64,000 nt of DNA. Origin: Bacillus sp. DNRA2 (GTDB lineage Bacteria; Bacillota; Bacilli; Bacillales; Cytobacillaceae). Where the stretch lies: the NCBI RefSeq assembly GCF_012843265.1, contig NZ_JABAIT010000001.1, positions 186,001 through 250,000 on the forward strand. Direction: 5' to 3'. Under the pieces are notes generated by a model. It was given only the letters and a program-made list of their open reading frames with translations, searched no databases and was not told where the DNA came from. Below are positions 60,816 to 64,000 of the stretch, piece after piece (the first letter of the stretch is position 1; each line of letters opens with the position of its first letter). A program made the position numbers and the translations under genes.

Positions 60816-61310
60816 ATGCGCAAAACAATCATGATAGGGCTACTATTAATGATCGGTTTATTTATAACCGGTTGTGGCAATGATGGTCCGATCACACTTC
60901 AAGATGACAAAGGCAAAGATATCACATTTGAAAATATGGATCAGCCGGCATTAGTTTTCTTCTTTACTGGAAACACTTGAGACTACTGTAAATCGCAGCT
61001 GGTCGAGCTGCAAAATAAAAAGGAACTCTTTAAGAAATTTCCTGGGAATGTTTACGCGGTTAGTGTTGCTTCAGTAAAGGATCATAAAAAATTGAAGGAA
61101 GAGCTTGACCTTGATTATCCGCTCGTTTCTGATGAAGATTTAGAATTAATTAGAAAAGCAGAAATGGTCGATAAGAGTGCACCAAAATCCTTACGTGGCT
61201 TCGCAGTACTTGATAAAGCTGGCAATGTACTTCATTCAGAAGTCGTTGACCCATTTGGAAATGAGGCAGAAGGGATTATTTCTTTTGCTGCAGAACAGAT
61301 TACTAAATAA
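60816..61310 (+). CDS. Thioredoxin-fold lipoprotein, candidate selenoprotein (in-frame TGA)
   Basis: 164 codons from ATG 60816 (AAAGGAGGA upstream) if the TGA at 60978-60980 is read through. Lipoprotein signal with lipobox I-T-G-C (Cys20). Residues 45-60 read A-L-V-F-F-F-T-G-N-T-[TGA]-D-Y-C-K: the TGA stands at residue 55, the first position of a redox C-x-x-C motif, giving U-D-Y-C. The frame stays open for 109 further codons with normal redoxin features (F-A-V-L-D-K-A-G-N-V). A hairpin with loop GGTCG starts 14 bases after the TGA. A simple nonsense mutation is the alternative; then only the first 54 residues would be made. Confidence 0.75.
60978..61011 (+). promoter_or_regulatory. Candidate selenocysteine codon with bacterial SECIS hairpin
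   Basis: TGA (60978-60980), then GCAGCT (60995-61000), loop GGTCG and AGCTGC (61006-61011). The apical loop begins with G 20 bases after the TGA, within the 16-37 base window known for bacterial SECIS, and contains GGUC as in the E. coli fdhF element. Confidence 0.65.
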
Positions 61311-61328
61311 TGACTGAATTTTTCATAT

Positions 61329-61367
61329 GCCGGATGTTGTTCGCTTATTGAACAATGTCCGGCTTTT
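61329..61367 (+). terminator. Terminator after the redoxin gene
   Basis: GCCGGATGTTGTTC pairs with GAACAATGTCCGGC, loop GCTTATT, TTTT tail. Confidence 0.9.
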
Positions 61368-61409
61368 AATATGCAAAAAATAAATATTTGATATTTCCGT
61401 AAAAGGTGA

Positions 61410-61439
61410 TTGACAATCAAACGGTTGTTTGAATAACAT
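61410..61439 (+). promoter_or_regulatory. Promoter and metalloregulator-type operator of the zinc exporter gene
   Basis: TTGACA (61410-61415), 18-base spacer, TAACAT (61434-61439). The spacer holds the inverted repeat TCAAAC-GGTT-GTTTGA (61417-61432), like ArsR/CadC/CzrA operators that block the promoter until zinc or cadmium is bound. Confidence 0.6.
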
Positions 61440-61496
61440 AAGGTTAAAGAGTTATCAATTTTCAGTATTTAGCATTTTTTTAAGGAGGTAATGACT

Positions 61497-62426
61497 ATGG
61501 GGCATCATCATCACCACGGTCACTCCCACGAGCATGGTCATCATCACCATCACACGAGTAACCAACGTGCCTTATTTTGGGCCTTTGTCTTAATTGCAAC
61601 GTTTATGGTCGTTGAAGTAATAGGTGGAGTGATGACGAATAGCTTAGCTTTACTGTCCGATGCGGGACATATGCTTAGTGATGCAGTTGCTCTAGGGTTA
61701 AGCTTTTTTGCTATTAAAATTGGCCAGCGTAAGGCAACAATTAACAAGACCTATGGCTATAAGCGCTTTGAGATTATTGCGGCTGGATTGAATGGGATAA
61801 CATTATTAATCATTTCAATCTATATTTTTGTTGAAGCCTATCAGCGCTTTTTGAATCCACCAGAAATTCAAAGCTTAGGGATGCTGACCATTTCGGTGAT
61901 TGGATTATTAGTAAATATTGGTGCTGCCTTTATTTTAATGAGCGGCGATAAGGATGAAAATTTAAATGTTCGCAGCGCATTTTTGCATGTGATCGGTGAT
62001 ATGCTTGGGTCTGTCGGAGCGATTGCAGCTGCCCTTGTCATTTACTTTTTCGGCTGGGGAATCGCTGACCCGATTGCCAGTATCATTGTTGCAGTGCTAA
62101 TTTTATTCAGTGGTTGGAATGTGACGAAGGAATCTCTGCATATATTAATGGAGGGTACTCCAACAAACATTAAATGTGAAAAGGTTAAACAGGCTTTAAT
62201 GACGATTCCAAACGTCAATGATGTTCATGATTTGCATGTTTGGTCGATTACATCTGGTATGCCGATGCTAACTTGTCATATTTCTATTGATGAAAAAAGC
62301 AGCCATGATTCAGTTTTGGCGAAGGCTCAATCGTTGCTTCATGATGAGTTTGGAATTGAACATAGCACGATTCAAGTCGAGCAATCAGCCCAAGGCTGCG
62401 CTAGCCCTCATGGATCTTGTAATTAA
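61497..62426 (+). CDS. czcD: CzcD-type cation efflux protein
   Basis: 309 residues from ATG 61497, eight bases after AAGGAGG (ATG 61491 is too close). The N-terminus is a histidine-rich metal-binding tail (G-H-H-H-H-H-G-H-S-H-E-H-G). Six helices with H-M-L-S-D near 56-60 and H-V-I-G-D near 163-167 form the zinc site; a cytoplasmic domain and a C-terminal C-x-H-G-x-C end follow. Exports Zn2+, Cd2+ or Co2+. The upstream operator suggests metal-inducible control. Confidence 0.93.
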   Translation: MGHHHHHGHSHEHGHHHHHTSNQRALFWAFVLIATFMVVEVIGGVMTNSLALLSDAGHMLSDAVALGLSFFAIKIGQRKATINKTYGYKRFEIIAAGLNGITLLIISIYIFVEAYQRFLNPPEIQSLGMLTISVIGLLVNIGAAFILMSGDKDENLNVRSAFLHVIGDMLGSVGAIAAALVIYFFGWGIADPIASIIVAVLILFSGWNVTKESLHILMEGTPTNIKCEKVKQALMTIPNVNDVHDLHVWSITSGMPMLTCHISIDEKSSHDSVLAKAQSLLHDEFGIEHSTIQVEQSAQGCASPHGSCN

Positions 62427-62442
62427 TATTTTGAATGAAGCA

Positions 62443-62479
62443 AGAGGAGAAAATGGATGAAGATTTTCTCCTCTTTTTT
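62443..62479 (+). terminator. Terminator after czcD
   Basis: AAGAGGAGAAAAT pairs with ATTTTCTCCTCTT, six T. Confidence 0.93.
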
Positions 62480-62580
62480 GTTGAATATTGTTCACTTTCT
62501 AAGCTATTTTCTTCATATCATCAACACAACTATTTCATATACTTTTTCTATTCTTAATACACGAAAAGGTAGTGAACTCG

Positions 62581-64000
62581 ATGAGTATGAGAAGGGAAAA
62601 AATAAAAGTTTATGATATGACCTGTACTTCTTGTGAAAAAAGGGTGGAACGGACCGTAAATAAATTACCTGGCATCACAAAAATAAAGGCGAACTTCAGT
62701 GGGCAATTTGCTGAGTTGGAATACGATGATGAAGTTGTAAGTGTGGCTGAAATTAAAGCAGCAATTAACAAAGTTGGATATACCACTGATGGGGGCAAGG
62801 ACTACAAATTTATCGGTATTTTAGTAGTCGTTGCTGCAGTTGCTTTACTTGGTATGAATACAAGCGGCTTTGATATGGATGCAAAATTGACAAATGCATC
62901 CTATGCGGTTTTGTTTATGGTGGGAGTGTTAACCTCGATTCATTGCGTCGGTATGTGCGGTGGTATCATGCTGTCTCAAAGCTTGAATAAAGCAACGAAA
63001 ACAAGCAAATTTGAAGCTATGAAGCCAGCATTATTTTATAACATGGGTAGAGTTGTGTCGTATACGATTCTAGGAGGAATTGTTGGAGCAATCGGTTCAG
63101 TGTTTTCTCTGTCCATAACAGCACAAGCTGGTCTGCAAATTTTTGCTGGCGTCTTCATGGTCATGATGGGGTTCAATATGGCGGGCTTCAGCTGGTTTCG
63201 GAAATTCCAAATAAAATTACCGGCTGCTGTTTGTAAAATGCAAGCGAGACCAAAGGCTCCGTTTTTGGTTGGATTATTCAATGGTTTAATGCCATGTGGC
63301 CCGCTACAAACCATGCAGATTTTTGCATTAGGAACTGGTTCGGCAGTTGCCGGGGCACTATCGATGTTCATGTTCTCCTTAGGAACTGTACCGTTGATGT
63401 TGGCATTTGGTGCTGTGTCAGGTCTGTTAAGTAAAGGCTATACAAAACAATTGCTTAAGTTTAGTGGGATTTTAATCATCGTACTCGGAATTATCATGGG
63501 TAATCGCGGCTTGGCCCTTGCAGGAATGAATATGAGCCCGATGGCGTTGATGGGGAAAATCGGTGGAATTGGAACAGAGAACGTTGCTTCAGCTAATGGA
63601 GTAAAAGCAACGATTAAAGATGGCGTTCAGTATGTTAATATGACAGCTTCCTATAGCGGATATAATCCTAATACAATTTATGTTCAAAAAGACATGCCAG
63701 TTAAATGGATCGTTGATGGTAAAGAGCTTTCAGGTTGTAACAATACAATTGTGATTCCAGATTTAAATATTCAGCAAAAGCTGCAAAGTGGCTTAAATAC
63801 AATTGAATTTACTCCAGAGGATAAGGATCTACCTTTCAGTTGCTGGATGGGGATGATTCGCGGAAACATTAAGGTTGTTGATGATTTGGGAAAAGTATCA
63901 GCATCAGAAAGCACAGCTTCAAGTGATGATGCATCTACCGGGACTTCTAACGGAGGCGCAACGACTGAAACAAAGCCTAGTATTTATGGTGATGATTTAG
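62581..64000 (+). CDS. HMA - SafE/UreH-like membrane - cupredoxin fusion protein (partial)
   Basis: The frame is open from ATG 62581 (AAAGGTAGTGA upstream) to the window end, 473 codons so far. Domain order: heavy-metal-associated domain (about 1-75, M-T-C-T-S-C), a membrane helix near 85, then a six-helix SafE/TauE-like domain (about 108-310) with H-C-V-G-M-C-G-G near 120 and G-L-M-P-C-G-P near 238, and a cupredoxin-like domain (about 345-440) with candidate copper ligands S-G-C-N-N and S-C-W-M-G-M. The tail is Ser/Thr-rich. Likely copper handling, perhaps oxidase assembly. The end of the gene is missing. Confidence 0.85.
   Translation, partial: MSMRREKIKVYDMTCTSCEKRVERTVNKLPGITKIKANFSGQFAELEYDDEVVSVAEIKAAINKVGYTTDGGKDYKFIGILVVVAAVALLGMNTSGFDMDAKLTNASYAVLFMVGVLTSIHCVGMCGGIMLSQSLNKATKTSKFEAMKPALFYNMGRVVSYTILGGIVGAIGSVFSLSITAQAGLQIFAGVFMVMMGFNMAGFSWFRKFQIKLPAAVCKMQARPKAPFLVGLFNGLMPCGPLQTMQIFALGTGSAVAGALSMFMFSLGTVPLMLAFGAVSGLLSKGYTKQLLKFSGILIIVLGIIMGNRGLALAGMNMSPMALMGKIGGIGTENVASANGVKATIKDGVQYVNMTASYSGYNPNTIYVQKDMPVKWIVDGKELSGCNNTIVIPDLNIQQKLQSGLNTIEFTPEDKDLPFSCWMGMIRGNIKVVDDLGKVSASESTASSDDASTGTSNGGATTETKPSIYGDDL

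Overview
The window is a stretch of low-GC chromosome from a Bacillaceae bacterium (Bacillota). The backbone follows the Bacillus subtilis gene order tagO-yvyE-degU-degV-comFA-comFC-hpf-secA-prfB-yvjA-cccB-ftsE-ftsX-ctpB-minJ. The prfB programmed frameshift, a yybP-ykoY riboswitch, strong AGGAGG ribosome-binding sites and typical Bacillus dispersed repeats fit this assignment. The backbone is broken by three accessory blocks.

Layout. 1-2889: end of a dTDP-rhamnose operon (rfbB, rfbD) and tagO. 2951-9429: yvyE, degU (with no degS beside it), a small unmarked sda gene, degV, comFA/comFC and hpf. 9597-16136: accessory block with paired short chromate transporters, a sulfide:quinone-oxidoreductase-like flavoprotein, an NreB/NreC-like sensor pair and a TerC protein, separated by several tandem-repeat families. 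16649-19162: secA, inverted and separated from prfB. 19591-32211: multihaem cytochrome island with 57 CxxCH motifs in seven proteins. These are two decahaem and one dodecahaem membrane-anchored NapC/NirT-like cytochromes, a TPR protein, an NHL beta-propeller, three paralogous secreted hexahaem cytochromes and a large heptahaem protein with an Ig-like domain. The set looks like a route for quinol electrons through a Gram-positive wall to an external acceptor. 32376-36999: riboswitch-controlled terC, a yugP-like protease, a CNNM/CBS protein and prfB. 37076-43489: yvjA, cccB, ftsE, ftsX, an M23 hydrolase and ctpB.

43516-56997: a catabolic island between ctpB and minJ. It encodes acyl-CoA dehydrogenases, BadI, BadH, an AliA-like CoA ligase, a BadK-like hydratase, a 3-hydroxyacyl-CoA dehydrogenase and a thiolase, which together fit cyclohexanecarboxylate to pimeloyl-CoA and beta-oxidation. 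A sigma-54 activator gene sits next to a near-perfect -24/-12 promoter with an upstream palindrome. A separate 177-nt structured leader with its own terminator precedes the first gene of the block.

57236-64000: minJ, DoxX, two cation-diffusion facilitators, a small secreted protein, and a thioredoxin-fold lipoprotein whose reading frame carries an in-frame TGA exactly at the first position of a CxxC motif. A hairpin at SECIS distance follows, so this is a candidate selenoprotein (UxxC). The window ends inside an HMA-SafE-cupredoxin fusion gene. The most notable items are the candidate selenoprotein, the cytochrome island with its shared leaders and promoters, the sigma-54-controlled alicyclic-acid pathway, the unassigned leader RNA and the 52/53-bp hairpin repeat families.
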